Part shown: in pieces, positions 1-11,092 of the stretch
Layout of the letters: each line of letters starts with the position of its first letter
Numbering within the stretch: position 1 is the first letter of the stretch
Origin: Atherix ibis
Lineage: Eukaryota; Arthropoda; Insecta; Diptera; Athericidae
Assembly (NCBI GenBank): GCA_958298945.1
Contig: OY282609.1
Span: forward strand, 60,422,220-60,486,219
Direction of reading: 5' to 3'
DNA: 64,000 nt
Notes under the pieces: generated by a model
Told to the model about the DNA's origin: nothing
What the model saw: only the letters and a program-made list of their open reading frames with translations
Databases searched by the model: none
Position numbers and translations under genes: made by a program

Positions 1-81
1 TCTAATTTGTTGTTTTTTTCTTATACTTTCAATAAATAACCCAATTTGACCAATAGCCCAATAGGTGAATGTATTGATTTT

Positions 82-1699
82 AAATTAATAACGATATTAG
101 ACAGGACTCATTGCACTACAATCGAGACAGAACTACCCATTCCTTTACCCATGAGTCTTCCCTCTAAGGCAATCACTCCTTCCGATGTTGCCAATTTAAT
201 CAAGCTCCTTCCCAAAAATAAAGCTCCTGGCTATGATCTGATTATCTCCAATATACTCCAACAACTCCCTAAAAGAGCAGTAGTTTTCCTTGCCACAATA
301 TATAACTCCATCCTTAGAACAACACATTTCCCAATCCATCATTAAAATGATCCTTAAGCCCAATAAACCGCCCCACTTCCTACAGGCCAATAAGTCTCCT
401 TCCACTACTCTCAAAAATCTTTTAAAAAATCCTCCTTCGCCGCTTACATCCTCTACACGAATCTGCAAATTTAATTCCTAATCACCAATTTGGTTTCCGC
501 ACCGAGCACTGCACTACCCAGCAGTGCCATCGAGTTGTCGATTTCATTGCATCCTCTTTAGAAAGGAAAAAATACTGTCCCGGTGTGTTTCTTGATATAA
601 GTCAAGCTTTTGATAGAGTTTGGCACCCGGCTCTACTCTGGAAACTCAACCTATTTTCCTTCCTTCCACCTATTTCCTAGTCCTAAGATCATTCCTTTCC
701 AACCGACACTTCTAAGTAAATGAATCCAACGAACTCTCCAATATCTCTCCGATATTGGCTGGGGTTCCTCAGGGTAGCATACTTGGACCCATCCTCTACA
801 ACATTTACACATCCGATATCCCAATTTGCCCTAAAACCTTCTTTGCTACATACGCCGATGATACGACCTGCCTTGCATATAGCGAAAATCCCCAACATGC
901 TTCCGAAACTCTCCAAATCCAAATCCAAACTCTCCAGAACTGGTTTACTAGATGGAGAATAAAAGTCAATGAACGTAAATCTACCCAGGTAACTTTCACT
1001 CTCCGTCGTGAGTCATGCCCTCCCATATACCTTAATGGCAGTGCCATACCTCAACACACCGAAGCTCGGTACCTAGGACTGCACTTAGACAAACGCTTGA
1101 CATGGAACCCACATACCAGACTTACAAGACAAGAACTAAAAAGACGTTACCAAAAACTACTTCGACTTCTAGACAAACGTTCCAAACTTACTAAAGACAG
1201 CAAAGTACTGATATATAATACCTTACGGAAACCCATATGGACATACGGAACTCTGGGGATCTACTAAGCCTTCTAATTCCCGTCGAATCCAATCCCTTCA
1301 ATCAAAAATACTCCGTACAATTGTCGATGCCCCCTTTTATGTTCGCAATACTGTTATTCATCGTGATCTTAAAGTCCCATTTGTTTTTGACATGGCTGTA
1401 TCTCGTTATAAAAAGTTCCGTCCCCGTGTCCTCAATCATAATAATCCTTTTGTTCAAGAATAATCCTCCACTTCCTTCCCTAGAAATACCCATCGAAGAC
1501 TTAAGCGTCACTGGTTGCATGATTTACTAAAATACAGAGGCTTAACAGAAACACACGCTAGCAGGAGGAACTTCATTGGATGTTTACTCCCCACAACCTT
1601 TCAACCTAATTAATACTATTGCTCAAATTTGTTTATTACTATGTTGTAGTTGTAAATATCTGTAAAAATAAAAAAATAAAAAAATAAAAATTAATAACG
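82..1699 (+). mobile_element. 5'-truncated jockey-type non-LTR retrotransposon
   Basis: This is a dead-on-arrival retrotransposon copy. The 12-bp direct repeat AAATTAATAACG flanks it at 82-93 and 1688-1699, which is the expected target-site duplication. The element itself runs from about 94 and ends in an A-rich tail (AAAATAAAAAAATAAA, about 1667-1687). Only the reverse transcriptase part of ORF2 is left: the 5' UTR, ORF1 and endonuclease are absent, as is usual when target-primed reverse transcription stops early. A-tail position and coding direction both give plus orientation. The clade assignment (jockey) rests on the RT motifs and is from recognition, not a search. Confidence 0.85.
130..1500 (+). 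pseudogene. Reverse transcriptase pseudogene (jockey-like ORF2 remnant)
   Basis: RT blocks appear in order but in different frames. KNKAPGYDLI lies near 214-243, SYRPISLLPLLSKIF near 379-423 (followed by a TAA), QFGFR near 488-502, VFLDISQAFDRVWHP near 587-631, GVPQGSILGPILYNIY near 761-808, and the catalytic box ATYADDT near 846-866. The post-catalytic LGLHLDKRLTWNPH block follows near 1072-1113, and KPIWTYG near 1229-1249. At least one in-frame stop and several frameshifts (near 335, 670-750 and 1250) break the frame. It would have copied the element's RNA at the nick. It is not functional; no RNase H is seen downstream of it. Confidence 0.85.
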
Positions 1700-2716
1700 C
1701 TTTAAAGTGGATTTGATAACAACGCAAGTGTCTGTTACGTTCACAACATTCGATAGCAATGCCCAAAATTACAAATATTTGCAAATTAGATTTGTTGAAA
1801 CCCCTAACGAGGTTGTGGCCTATAGTGTATACTGTAGTGCATTAACACACCACAATCACGTAAAATTAGATAAAAATTATTTTGTTTTCGTTTATATTAA
1901 TAAGTTTTAAATAAGTTAGTATGTAGAACAGTTGAGTTCAACTCATAATATTAAAATTTTAAAGTTGTTGAAGGGGTTGGATTTTGTTAAATAAAAGTTT
2001 CCTTCAAAAATAAAAAAGGTAAAAATTTAATTTAGCGGAGGCTAACGAGGTTATGATAAAAATTTATCATAAGTTGGGTATCCTATCGTACCTAAAATGT
2101 TATTTTATTACTTTGAAGCAAAAGTTCACATTTCGTTAATGGAAAATTTCCTTCTTCCATTCCAACTTAATCCGTCTTTTCTGAATTCACCTTTCTTTAT
2201 TTGAAATTTATTCATTTTCATTCCATACACATATTATCTCTTTCAGCTTGTTTTACTGTGGGATGAATTTTTATTGAATTGGGAAGCTTTAAGTGACAAA
2301 AAAACAATATTAAACGTGACTAGTTTTTGGACAACGCAAGCATTTACAAGACCGAGGAAGTGTGTAATCTTATTCATGATACAAGGTTAATTTTTTTATA
2401 ATAAAACTATTTTTACAAAAAGCACAAAGGGTGAAAAAGAGTAAATTTAAATGTATACAAAATCTGATCACACCTTAATAATTAGATCATTTTTATATGC
2501 GATTTTGCCAAATGTACTTTCTGCTCGTACAAAAAAAAAAAAACAAAAGCCCCAAATTCTTAATTTTTACTCATCCCGGATACAAACTAATTAGAAGATT
2601 TTTTTAATTTTTTTTTTAAATTTAAGCACATACGTTTTTATTAATATATTTAAATAGATAAAAATCTAATTCTCAATTAAATACAAGAAAAAACTTATAA
2701 ATGTGTTTTTTTTCTT
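1700..2716. other. AT-rich intergenic stretch
   Basis: No supported gene. The open frame near 1707-1910 has no recognisable motif. Several A/T homopolymers, including an A13 run near 2530, are the only visible structure. Confidence 0.5.
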
Positions 2717-4042
2717 TTAGTTTTTACCGAATACTATTAAAAATGCCACTATCGACATCACCAGTACGGCGACAATGGGCCGAGTCTGAACGCTATTGTT
2801 GCATCCGTCCTCATCACAGTACCCACAATATTCCATTTGGATCCACATTGGGAGCGTTTCGTTCTTGCATTCCATTTCGTCAATGGTGTTGATATAGTCA
2901 CATCCACGAGTTATTTCCAATTTGCCCTCAACTAATTTTGTAAAAAAAAAAATATATTTTTAGGAAGCAAAAAACTGTTTGTAAAAATTTAAAAAAATAA
3001 AATTGCAATTAATAGCTTATAGATTAGAAAAAGAGAAAGAGTGAAAGAGAGGAGGGAGGAGGGAGGATGAATGAGAGAGTGGAGAACGCGAGAGACCGGA
3101 AGCCGATCAAGTTTAATTAAAAAGTTAATTCGTTGTCATCGGAGAATTTTCGGATCGATTATTGTTCATAGGCTTTTTCCCATCCCCGCAATCTTTCAAC
3201 ATAGCCAAGATCAGAAAGATGGTACGAGCACAAATGGTAACTTCTCGTATTAAATATTAAAATTATGATTATATATCAGGTGGGGTAGTTGGGGGGAGGC
3301 TGTATGTACAAATTTTCTCATCATCTGGTGACCGCATGTAATTAGATTCATTTATTAGCATTTAAATGGATGAGACAATGATCTCAGCAGTTTGGATACT
3401 GTTTGTGTGCCCACATAAAAGATATTTTGAAGCATTAGAATAAAATAAAAATATAATGACATAAAAAAAAAGAAAAAAATAATTTCAAAATTAAATTTGA
3501 AAAGGAAAAAAAAAATGATGAATTTTGTTTTTGCCGTCTGCTACAAAACCACCTACTCCACTCCGTTAGGTCTAAGACTAATCACCGAATTTCTAGAATA
3601 CACTATTAAAATTATCCTCTTAAATTTTTAAATAAACATAAAATAAAACTTTTTAAAAAAAGTAATTTTCTTAAAAGTCATTTTCAACTCACCATATTTC
3701 TTTACTTTCTTACAAACGGCCTTGTACTGTCCTCCAAGGGCACTTGCACAAGTCACCATCGGGTGAACTGGTATCTCGAAATCATCGTTACAATATTCTG
3801 AATAGGACGATTCTGAATTACAACGCCAACATTTTAAGGCATCCACTAAAAGCCAAACCAAAAATAGAAATAACTTCTTCATTACAAAAATAATTCTGAT
3901 TTGTCAACAACAACAACAATAATAAAAAAAAAACATTATTGACTTTGATAACGAAACAGGTAAATAAAAAATCAAATTGTTCATTCTTACCGGCACTTAA
4001 TACAAAAATTATAGAAATAATCGTCGAAAAAATGTGCTTCAT
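2717..4042 (-). CDS. GPI-anchored Ly6/uPAR (three-finger) domain protein, three exons
   Basis: Small secreted and membrane-tethered Ly6 protein. Coding exons on the minus strand are 4042-3991, 3845-3693 and 2931-2717; all junctions are GT-AG with consistent phase (1, 1), giving about 139 aa, typical for the family. Residues 1-20 form a signal peptide (MKHIFSTIISIIF...). The mature part begins LKCWRC and holds ten cysteines in the Ly6 pattern, ending with the hallmark CDEDGCNN. One N-glycosylation sequon (NET) is visible. The last ~18 residues (IVAVLVMSIVAFLIVF) are the hydrophobic GPI-attachment signal. In flies such proteins act in septate junction assembly, ion-channel modulation or sleep; which member this is cannot be told. 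A second possible N-terminus begins at an ATG at 3882 inside intron 1 (see findings). Confidence 0.85.
2990..3110. repeat. GA-rich purine tract
   Basis: A purine-rich stretch (repeated GAAAGAG, GGAGGGAGGA) lies within the large intron 2 of the Ly6 gene, about 2932-3692. The rest of that intron has no recognisable feature. Confidence 0.6.
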
Positions 4043-4969
4043 TGTTTATTCACTAAAATAATTAATCCACTAAAAAAAATTACTGAATTGTATTTTGGCT
4101 AAATTTGGTAATGAAAATTTTCTTTTTTTCTTCTTTTGACGTTAAAAACTAATCCGCTAAGTGAAAGTTCACCGAAATTTAAACCGTTTTGATCTTGGGG
4201 ACGACAACTATTCGACTGAAGTTTTAATTATTCTCATTTGGTACTTGAGATACTTATCCGAAGATATAAGAGCCGAAAAGCCAAAATTGTAAACTACAGA
4301 GAAACACTTCCCCAATGCAATAAGCTCCGAGCTTGTGCCCCACAATTTTGCTTTTGCTCTTTTTTACCCATACTACTCACCCAGTAATTTGATACTTTGG
4401 AACTACAAAAAAAAAAACCGATTAAGTAATGTTTGTTTAAATTGTTTTATTTGTTTTTTTTTCAAGAAGCTTTCATTTGTTATGGAAGAGTCTAATCGTA
4501 TCGGATTCATTAATCAAGTACTGACCCTTTGTGGGTCCACTCATTAAATATTTAAAGGCTTTGAAAATTCGATTGTTTCTTAAAAAATTTTTTTTTAAAA
4601 TAAAAATTAACTCAATTTAATGCGCGTTAATAAACAAAAAAGAATATTTTTTTCTGTCCGAAAATCCGTTTTAATTCGAAGTTCAGAAGCGATATCGACT
4701 CCCTTCAATGTGAAACAAAATATACCCACTAAAGTTCCAATTTAAAGATCTAGGTTAGAGTGGATTTTATTTTGGATTAAGAAAAATCGTGTCTAACCAA
4801 TCTGATTCTGTTTCGTATTAAAGGGGAAGAAGGGAATCAACTGGATTAACTCTAGTAACCAGAGAACATACATATTTAAGTAAACTATCGATCGTATTTT
4901 ATGTAAAAAGGAAATAACATTTATTCTTATAATCTGACGCAATTTCAGTTTTAAGGTCAAGATGGGAAT
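4043..4969. other. Intergenic, upstream of the Ly6 gene
   Basis: Should hold the Ly6 promoter and 5' UTR (reading leftwards), but no clear TATA box or initiator could be picked. No gene seen. Confidence 0.4.
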
Positions 4970-4974
4970 AGGAA

Positions 4975-5065
4975 TGTTGAGGTATATTGGATGCAGGAGC
5001 ATATTGGAATTTTTGGGCAATAAAAAAGCTGACAAGCTGGCTGGAGAAACACTCCGTCGTCCACT
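4975..5065 (+). pseudogene. RNase H domain relic of a retrotransposon
   Basis: A plus-strand reading gives W-M-Q-E-H-I-G-I-F-G and, after a one-base frameshift near 5018, N-K-K-A-D-K-L-A-G-E-T-L. This matches the conserved end of retroelement RNase H (HxGIxGNExADxLA). Only about 90 bp can be recognised, and the mariner fragment at 5145 begins just downstream, possibly inserted in the same relic. The parent element is not identifiable. Confidence 0.55.
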
Positions 5066-5144
5066 GCTTACAGCTATCTCCAATCTGCTCCGCCTATTAA
5101 AACATGTAGACTGAAAAAATATCGACCGAGGATCTCCTGTTTTA

Positions 5145-6062
5145 CCAGGTGTATAAGCTTAAATACGCTGTTTGGTCATAGATGGCGTGAGTAAGCGTAT
5201 TAGGCTACCATGGGCACGCCATACTTTTTTTTATGAGTTTGACATCGGTCAATATTAATCAGTGCACATTGTCAGCAATTTCGTACAACAACATACATTT
5301 TTCCTTTGGTAATCATGTCTAGTTTTGTGCCAGAAAAAGAGTATATGCGGGAAGCTCTGCTTTTCTGCTTCAATTTGCAGAAATCGGCTGCCGAATCGAA
5401 TCGAATGCTTATGGAGGCCTATGGTTTCGTCGGTTCAAAGATGGCAATTTTGACTTGTGGGAAAAGAAGCGTGAAAATCGGCCTAAGGAGTTTGAGGACC
5501 ATCAATTGCAGGCTCTTTTGGACGAAGACGATACCCAATCACAAAAAATGCTCGCGGAGCAATTGGGTGCTACTCAACCAACCATTTCCATGCGTCTGCG
5601 TGCCATGGGGAAGATTGAAAAGATTGGAAAATGGGTACCGAATGAATTGAACGATAGGCATATGGAGCGACGCCAAAACACATGCGGAATCTTGCTCGCC
5701 AGAAAAAAAAGAAAGTCGTTCCTGCATCGGATTGTGATAGGCAATGAAAAGTGGATATATTTCGAGAATTCTAAACTCAAGAAATCGTGGGTTGATCCCG
5801 GCCAACTATCAACATCTTCCCCAAGACCAAATCGCTTCGGACGGAAGACGATGCTGTGCGTTTGATGGGATCAGCAGGGATCAACATCTCGTCTACTATG
5901 AGATGTTGAAACCTGGTGAAACTGTCAATGCCCACCGCTACCACCAACAACTGATCAAATTGCATTGTGCTCTGCGTAAAAAAAGGACGGATTATCAACA
6001 AAGACATGACAAGCTGATTTTCCTCCACGACAACGCACTATCGCACACGTCCAAGTCCTCAT
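5145..6062 (+). mobile_element. Mariner copy, family A, 3'-truncated
   Basis: The left terminal repeat CCAGGTGTATAAGCTTAAAT starts right after a TA at 5143-5144. The element matches two fuller copies at 15647-16916 and 47355-48636. The transposase reading starts MSSFVPEKEYMREALLFCF near 5315 and keeps the two HTH regions (RMLMEAYG; QKMLAEQLG), the first catalytic aspartate region (here IGNEKWIYFEN, with the expected D changed to N) and HDNALSHTS near 6030. After that the sequence stops matching; the third aspartate (SPDLAPSDYHLF in relatives) and the right terminal repeat are missing. A deletion near 5427 and frameshifts also break the frame. A dead fragment. Confidence 0.8.
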
Positions 6063-6562
6063 TTAAGCTTTCATAACAAACTCATCTGCTCTACATAATC
6101 GAACAAAATGTCCACTAGTCAACTCTACTGACTACAGACCAGTCTCGTTCAGATAACTTTTCATACGTAAAATGAAGTCGCCAAATGACCTCATAGTCAT
6201 GGTGCTATAAAGTGTGTCCTAGCATATGTCTAAGGGACCTTACATATAAACTTAACAGGTTAAGATGACGTTCAAATCAATTTTAAGTGCAAGAAAAATT
6301 TCAACCCTACGAAATGGCACAATTTAATTGCTTTTGGTAAGGGTTGATATCGATCGGAGTTTGTGGGTAAACAACTTCACTCCCATGATCGGACGGATTT
6401 TTTTCTCTTTCGATGAGCAAATTGTCGCTATGACCTTATGTGTAAGACAAAATCGATCTAATAATCAGAGACAACTTTCACTATAAGGTCAGAAGTTAAG
6501 TTGACTGTCGATTGAATTTTATGTACGAAACAAATGAAGTTTACCCCTAAAATCTGATATAC
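6063..6562. other. Unannotated spacer between two mariners
   Basis: No gene or repeat recognised. Confidence 0.4.
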
Positions 6563-7437
6563 CACCTTGATCAAAAAGGAATTTATTCAGAAAATTAAAA
6601 ATACAAGTTTATTCATCTAAATCTATATTGTCCCCTTCAAAGTAATCCCCATCGACTTTAACACACTTATGCCAGCGCTTGATCCAATCCTCGAAACATT
6701 TTTTATATTCGGTTTTCGCGATGTCCATCAGTGCTTCCTGCGATTTTTCCATTACTTCCTCTCGGCTGTTGAAACGCGTTCTCCGTAATGGTTTGTAACT
6801 CGATTGATCAGAAAGAAGTAACAGGGAGCCAAATCAGGTGAATTCGGTGGTTGTTGGATGGTATTTGTTGCATTTTTCGTCAAAAAATTATGAATAATGA
6901 AGGCACTGTGCGACGGTACGTTATCATGGTGCAAAATCCACGAGTTTTCTGCCCACAATTCTGGTCTCTTTCGGCGAATTGCTTCACGCAAACGTCTCAT
7001 AACGCCCAAATAATACTCTTTGTTTACTGTCCGGCCTTCTGGCAAAAATTCACGATGGACTACACCGTTGTAATCCATGAAAACCGTGAGCATTGCCTTC
7101 TTTTTTGACTGAAAACGACGTGGTTTTTTTGGTCTCGGCTCATTTGGTGAACGCCATTCTCTTGCATGATGTCTGGATTGCGTGTCGTGCTCATAAACCC
7201 ACGTCTCGTCTCCAGTAATGATCCTTTTGATGAATGTGGGACCGGATTCAGCCTCGCCTAAATCATGTCTTTTGCGACGACAACACGGTTTTTTTTTTGC
7301 ATGAAATTGAGATCTTTTGACACCAACTTTGCTGCTACACGACGGAAATCCAAATCATTATCCAAAATGTCTTGGACGGATCCATAGGCAATGTTCAAGT
7401 CCTCCGATGGGAGCGCCACACTTTTTGATCAAGGTGG
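6563..7437 (-). mobile_element. Mariner, family B, internally deleted
   Basis: Perfect 17-bp inverted termini, CCACCTTGATCAAAAAG at 6563 and its complement ending at 7437, are flanked by TA on both sides (6561-6562, 7438-7439). About 875 bp, shorter than the ~1.25 kb of full mariners. Minus-strand pieces of transposase are visible: MDYNGVVHREFLPEGRTV, LHHDNVPSHSAF (second catalytic D) and NSPDLAPCYFFL (third D, with S changed to C). The N-terminal DNA-binding half is largely missing and the reading is broken. Intact ends mean it could in principle be mobilised in trans by a related transposase. Confidence 0.85.
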
Positions 7438-7439
7438 TA

Positions 7440-8483
7440 ATTTAAATTTTAAGAAAAAGAAGAGGCTATTGTCAACTGAATTTTGAATGCAAGAAAAAGT
7501 TATAAATCCACCATCAGAATAGTATAAATGACTACGCCAACAATTCAAAATTCTACCTTGATATTGATTTTTTTTGTACAATTTCAACAAAAATCAAGTA
7601 CTCGATTGTAGGGCTTTACTACTTGATGACCTACTCAGTTTCATGCACGTAAACCATACTTTTCTATCATATTTTCTAAGAAAATTATTCCTCCTTGGGA
7701 TTTAAAAAAAATCTATTCAAAAGGCTATCAATCGAGTACTAACAATTTTTTTACACAAGTAATCTTTTTACACACTTAGAGTACTGAAACTATTGAGCGG
7801 AGAAAAAGTGCTGTACAAACATGAAGATGCATCCAAACAGGGACTACTGAGATCAATAAATTCAAATGTGAACTGATGACTCAATCACAAGAAATTGTAA
7901 AATTTTTCAAAATACGGCAAGTAAATAATATTTTTTTAAGATTCCGGACCTGCTGCTTTAACCTAAAATTCTCTTATTGGTAACATCAACTTACCTCACG
8001 AGTAGGACAAATCCTCTGTTTATGATTTTTTAAGTAAATTAAGTTGCTCCACAAAATTTAACAAAAGTCTTCTATTTTCCTACCTCTTAACTACAGATAA
8101 AGTCCATTTAAAAAATTGTAAACGCTTATTCACAAGCAGTGGCATAATAACTGACTCCTGTGGCATAATAAACTGACTCCTGTTACATGTCTAAATAATA
8201 CAATATTCTGTAGGTTATTGATTCATAGAGTACAGGGTTAATTTTCAGCACATTCCACATTTTGAGCAAATATGTCCTTGCCATTTTTAGATCGCTATAC
8301 GGATTTTAATAACTATTTGAGGTACTAATTAATATTGGGAACTTTAATTACGGTCTGTGGTGACAAACGATTTAAGAGTGTCTGTCGCCATTTTCAGAAA
8401 TTGCCTCTTTATAAGCTGGACGTTTCTCTAAAATAGCTGAAGAATATCCATTATTATAATTTCCCCTCATAAAGTGACGTGTA
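7440..8483. other. Unannotated spacer
   Basis: AT-rich sequence with no supported gene. A short direct repeat (GTGGCATAATA...CTGACTCCTGT) occurs near 8141-8183. Confidence 0.4.
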
Positions 8484-9698
8484 CGAGGTCTATTCAAAAA
8501 GAATTGCGAATTTTTTATTTATTCATGATTATCTATTTTATCCCCTTCAAAGTAAACCCCACCAGATATTATACACTTGTGCCAATATTTTTTCTAATCC
8601 TCGAAGCACTCCAAAAAATCATTTTTATGATCTTGTTCAGCTCCTTCTTCGATGCCGTCTTTATCTCCTCAATCGTAGCGTAGCGTCGTCCTTTTATGGG
8701 GCCCTTCAGTTTCGCGAACAAGAAAAAGTCACAGTGGGCTAGATTTGGGGAATACGGTGGCTGGGGCATCATTAGTGTGTTATTTTTGACCAAAAATGGC
8801 AAAAGCCAATTTTTGTTCTTCCACAAATCCGGGCGTTTCTGTCGGATTGCTTCTCGCAACTTGCGCATAACTTGCAAGTAATATTCCTTATTTACCGTTC
8901 TACCCTGTGGTAAGAACTCATGATGCACCACGCCCCTGCAATCGAAGAAAACTGTAAGCAAAACCTTCACATTCGACAGAACTTGGCGCACTTTTTTCGG
9001 TCTTGGCTCGTGCGGCAGCTTCCTTTGGGATGATTGAGCTTCGGTTTCCACGTCATAACCATAAACCCATGATTCGTCACTAGTTATGATCCTTTGGAGC
9101 AAATTTGGGTCGTCGCGGACAGAGTCCAACAGCTCCTTAGCAATGTTAATGCGATGCTGTTTTTGGTCAAAATTGAGCAATTTTGGTACGATTTCGCGGC
9201 GATCCGTCTCACGCTCAAATTATTGGTAAAAATCGAATGGCACGAGCCAATCGATATGTTTCAGTCCTCAGCAACTTCTCTAAAGGTGATTCGATGATTG
9301 GCCAATACTATTTTCTTCACTTCATCAATGTTTTCGTCTCTTGTTGACGTGCTCGGGCGTCCGGCATGCTTTTCGTCGTTCACATCTTCTCGGCCCTCTG
9401 AGAAGTTTTTGTACCACCATATGCCACAGTCAACATTCCGAATGCGTCCGCGCAATTAATTTTGTTTTTCACACAAAATTTGATACAGATTCTTTGATCC
9501 ATTTTTTGGAATGGGGAAAAATCGAAAACGAGCCAAAACACGTGCAAGCAAAGCAGCTGTCAAAAATTAACTGAACATTCAAAATGTCGGCATAAGTGAG
9601 AGATATGAGTACCAACATAACGCCACAAAAAAATCGAAAATCGAATATACGTAACCCGCGGAAATTCAAAATTCGCGATACTTTTTGAACAGACCTCA
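8484..9698 (-). mobile_element. Mariner, family C, near full length but inactive
   Basis: Imperfect terminal repeats GAGGTCTATTCAAAAAG (left, from ~8485) and its counterpart GAGGTCTGTTCAAAAAGTAT (right, ending 9698) lie next to TA dinucleotides. The minus-strand transposase is open for 203 codons (9180-8569). It has the first catalytic block IITSDESWVYGYD, then PKKVRQVLSNVKVLL, the linker FLPQGRTVNKEYYLQVMR and the third block PPYSPNLAHCDFFLF (PDLAP changed to PNLAH). The second aspartate block (HHDNA) is missing, apparently deleted in KNKNWLLPFLVKNN. N-terminal HTH pieces (9260-9455) are in another frame. The same family recurs at 36869-37775 and 45591-46420. Confidence 0.85.
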
Positions 9699-9872
9699 TA
9701 TATACTGCAGAGGATGGGACAAAAAAGGCTTCTTTGCGGAACACCAATGAATATGGGAGATTTGCCATTTATTTGACAATTCCGGTTTGTAAGGAATGAT
9801 TTTAGTACCAGTTTCTATGTGGAAGGAAGAATCCAGAGTAAGCCCGTTGCTCACTCAATCAAAGGCTTGTCT
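9699..9872 (-). pseudogene. Jockey reverse transcriptase fragment, unit 1
   Basis: Minus-strand reading contains KLVLKSFLTNRN, INGKSPIFIGVPQRSLF and a diverged ILCSIY, matching the block before the catalytic YADD box of jockey-type RT (compare GVPQGSILGPILYNIY at 761-808). Broken by a stop and bounded on both sides by mariner sequence. Confidence 0.75.
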
Positions 9873-10142
9873 CGGAATGCGTCCGCGCAATTAATTTTAT
9901 TTTTCACACAAAAGTTCATACAGATTCTTTGATCAATTTTTTGGAATGGGCAAAAATTGAAGACGTGCCAAAACACGAGCAAGCAAAGCAGCTGTAAAAA
10001 ATTAACTGAAAATTCAAAATGGCCGAACTTGTCGGCATAAGTGATAGACATGAGTACCAACATAACGCCACAAAAAATCGAAACTCGAATATACGTAACC
10101 CGCGGAAATTCAAAATTCGCGATACTTTTTGAACAGACCTCG

Positions 10143-10313
10143 TATATATTGTAGAGGATGGGACCAAATAGGCTTCTTTGCGGAACACCAATGAATATGG
10201 GAGATTTGCCATTTATTTGAAAATTCCGGTTTGTAAGGAATGATTTTAGTACCAGTTTCTGTGTGGAAGGAAGGATCCAGAGTAAGCCCGTTGCTAACTC
10301 AATCAAAGGCTTG
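10143..10313 (-). pseudogene. Jockey reverse transcriptase fragment, unit 2
   Basis: Same RT block as unit 1 but better preserved: TGLLWILPSTQKLVLKSF followed by GVPQRSLFGPILYNIY on the minus strand. The reading stays open across the junction into the flanking mariner terminus, giving a 191-codon chimeric frame (10426-9851) that is not a real gene. Confidence 0.75.
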
Positions 10314-10585
10314 TCTCGGAATGCGTCCGCGCAATTAATTTTATTTTTCACACAAAATTTCATTAAGATTCTTTGATCAATTTTTTGGAATAGGGAAAAA
10401 TTGAAGACGAGCCAAAACACGAGCAAGCAAAGCAGCTGTCAAAAATTAACTGAACATTCAAAATGGCCGAACTTGTCGGCATAAGTGATAGACATGAGTA
10501 CCAACATAACGCCACAAAAAAAAATCGAAAATCGAATATACGTAACCCGCGGAAATTCAAAATTCGCGATACTTTTTGAACAGAC

Positions 10586-11092
10586 CAAAGACTGTCAATT
10601 ACCTTATTGTGATTGGTTACATTTTTAGTTGTGCACTCTTTATCGCATTGCTCTCAAAAATTTGTTATGGAGGAAACAACAATTAGAAAAAATTCCAAAT
10701 ATTCAAGAAAATGTACAGTACAGAAACGAAAACAAGCGTTTCCTAAGTACCGCTTTGATACTACAACAAGTAGTAACTTCGGACGTTATCAGTTTCATGA
10801 TTGGTCTTATCATGACTAGCCGATTATGTCAAGTAAAAACAGTTGTCAGTGGTCGACTTTGTCTGTTGTCAGTCAGTCTTTCGGAAAATTTCAGCACTAC
10901 AAACTAATCGAGTGTTTTTACTGAATTGGTGTCGGAAATTTGTAATTTACAAGCGTTTACATATTAACAATATTAGTGAAATTTTTCCTTTTTAAAGTTA
11001 CGTGAAATAAGGAAAATTTTATCTCTGCATAAAAAATATTCCAACTGATTGTGATTTTTATTAACAAGCAACTTTATTTTAGAATTATAAAC
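10586..11092. promoter_or_regulatory. Probable promoter / 5' UTR region of the first acyl-CoA synthetase
   Basis: This ~500-bp spacer precedes the start codon at 11093. Overlapping TCAGT motifs (TGTTGTCAGTCAGTCTTTCGG is one residue over quoting length, near 10863-10883) resemble the arthropod initiator TCAGT, so transcription may begin there. No TATA box was evident. This is inference from motif only. Confidence 0.25.

Larger units (their letters stand above)
9437..10585 (-). repeat. Triplicated mariner-end / jockey RT chimera (period ~444-447 bp)
   Basis: Three copies of the family C mariner terminus (about 9437-9698, 9873-10142, 10314-10585) alternate with two copies of a ~175-bp jockey RT piece (about 9699-9872, 10143-10313). 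The same block ATTCGCGATA recurs at 9671, 10115 and 10562. On the minus strand the RT piece reads SPIFIGVPQRSLFGPILYNIY directly into the mariner terminal repeat, so a mariner had inserted at a TA just after the GVPQ box of an RT gene, and mariner end plus RT then became tandemly repeated. The third unit ends at the mariner terminus without RT sequence. Confidence 0.85.

Noticed and set aside
46..93. Start of the 99-codon frame at 46 as retrotransposon coding sequence
   Set aside because: The target-site duplication places the element's start at ~94, so these first codons are host flank read in frame by chance.
9851..10426. 191-codon minus-strand frame as a novel gene
   Set aside because: It runs across mariner terminus and jockey RT pieces of the tandem chimera; the parts are recognisable remnants.
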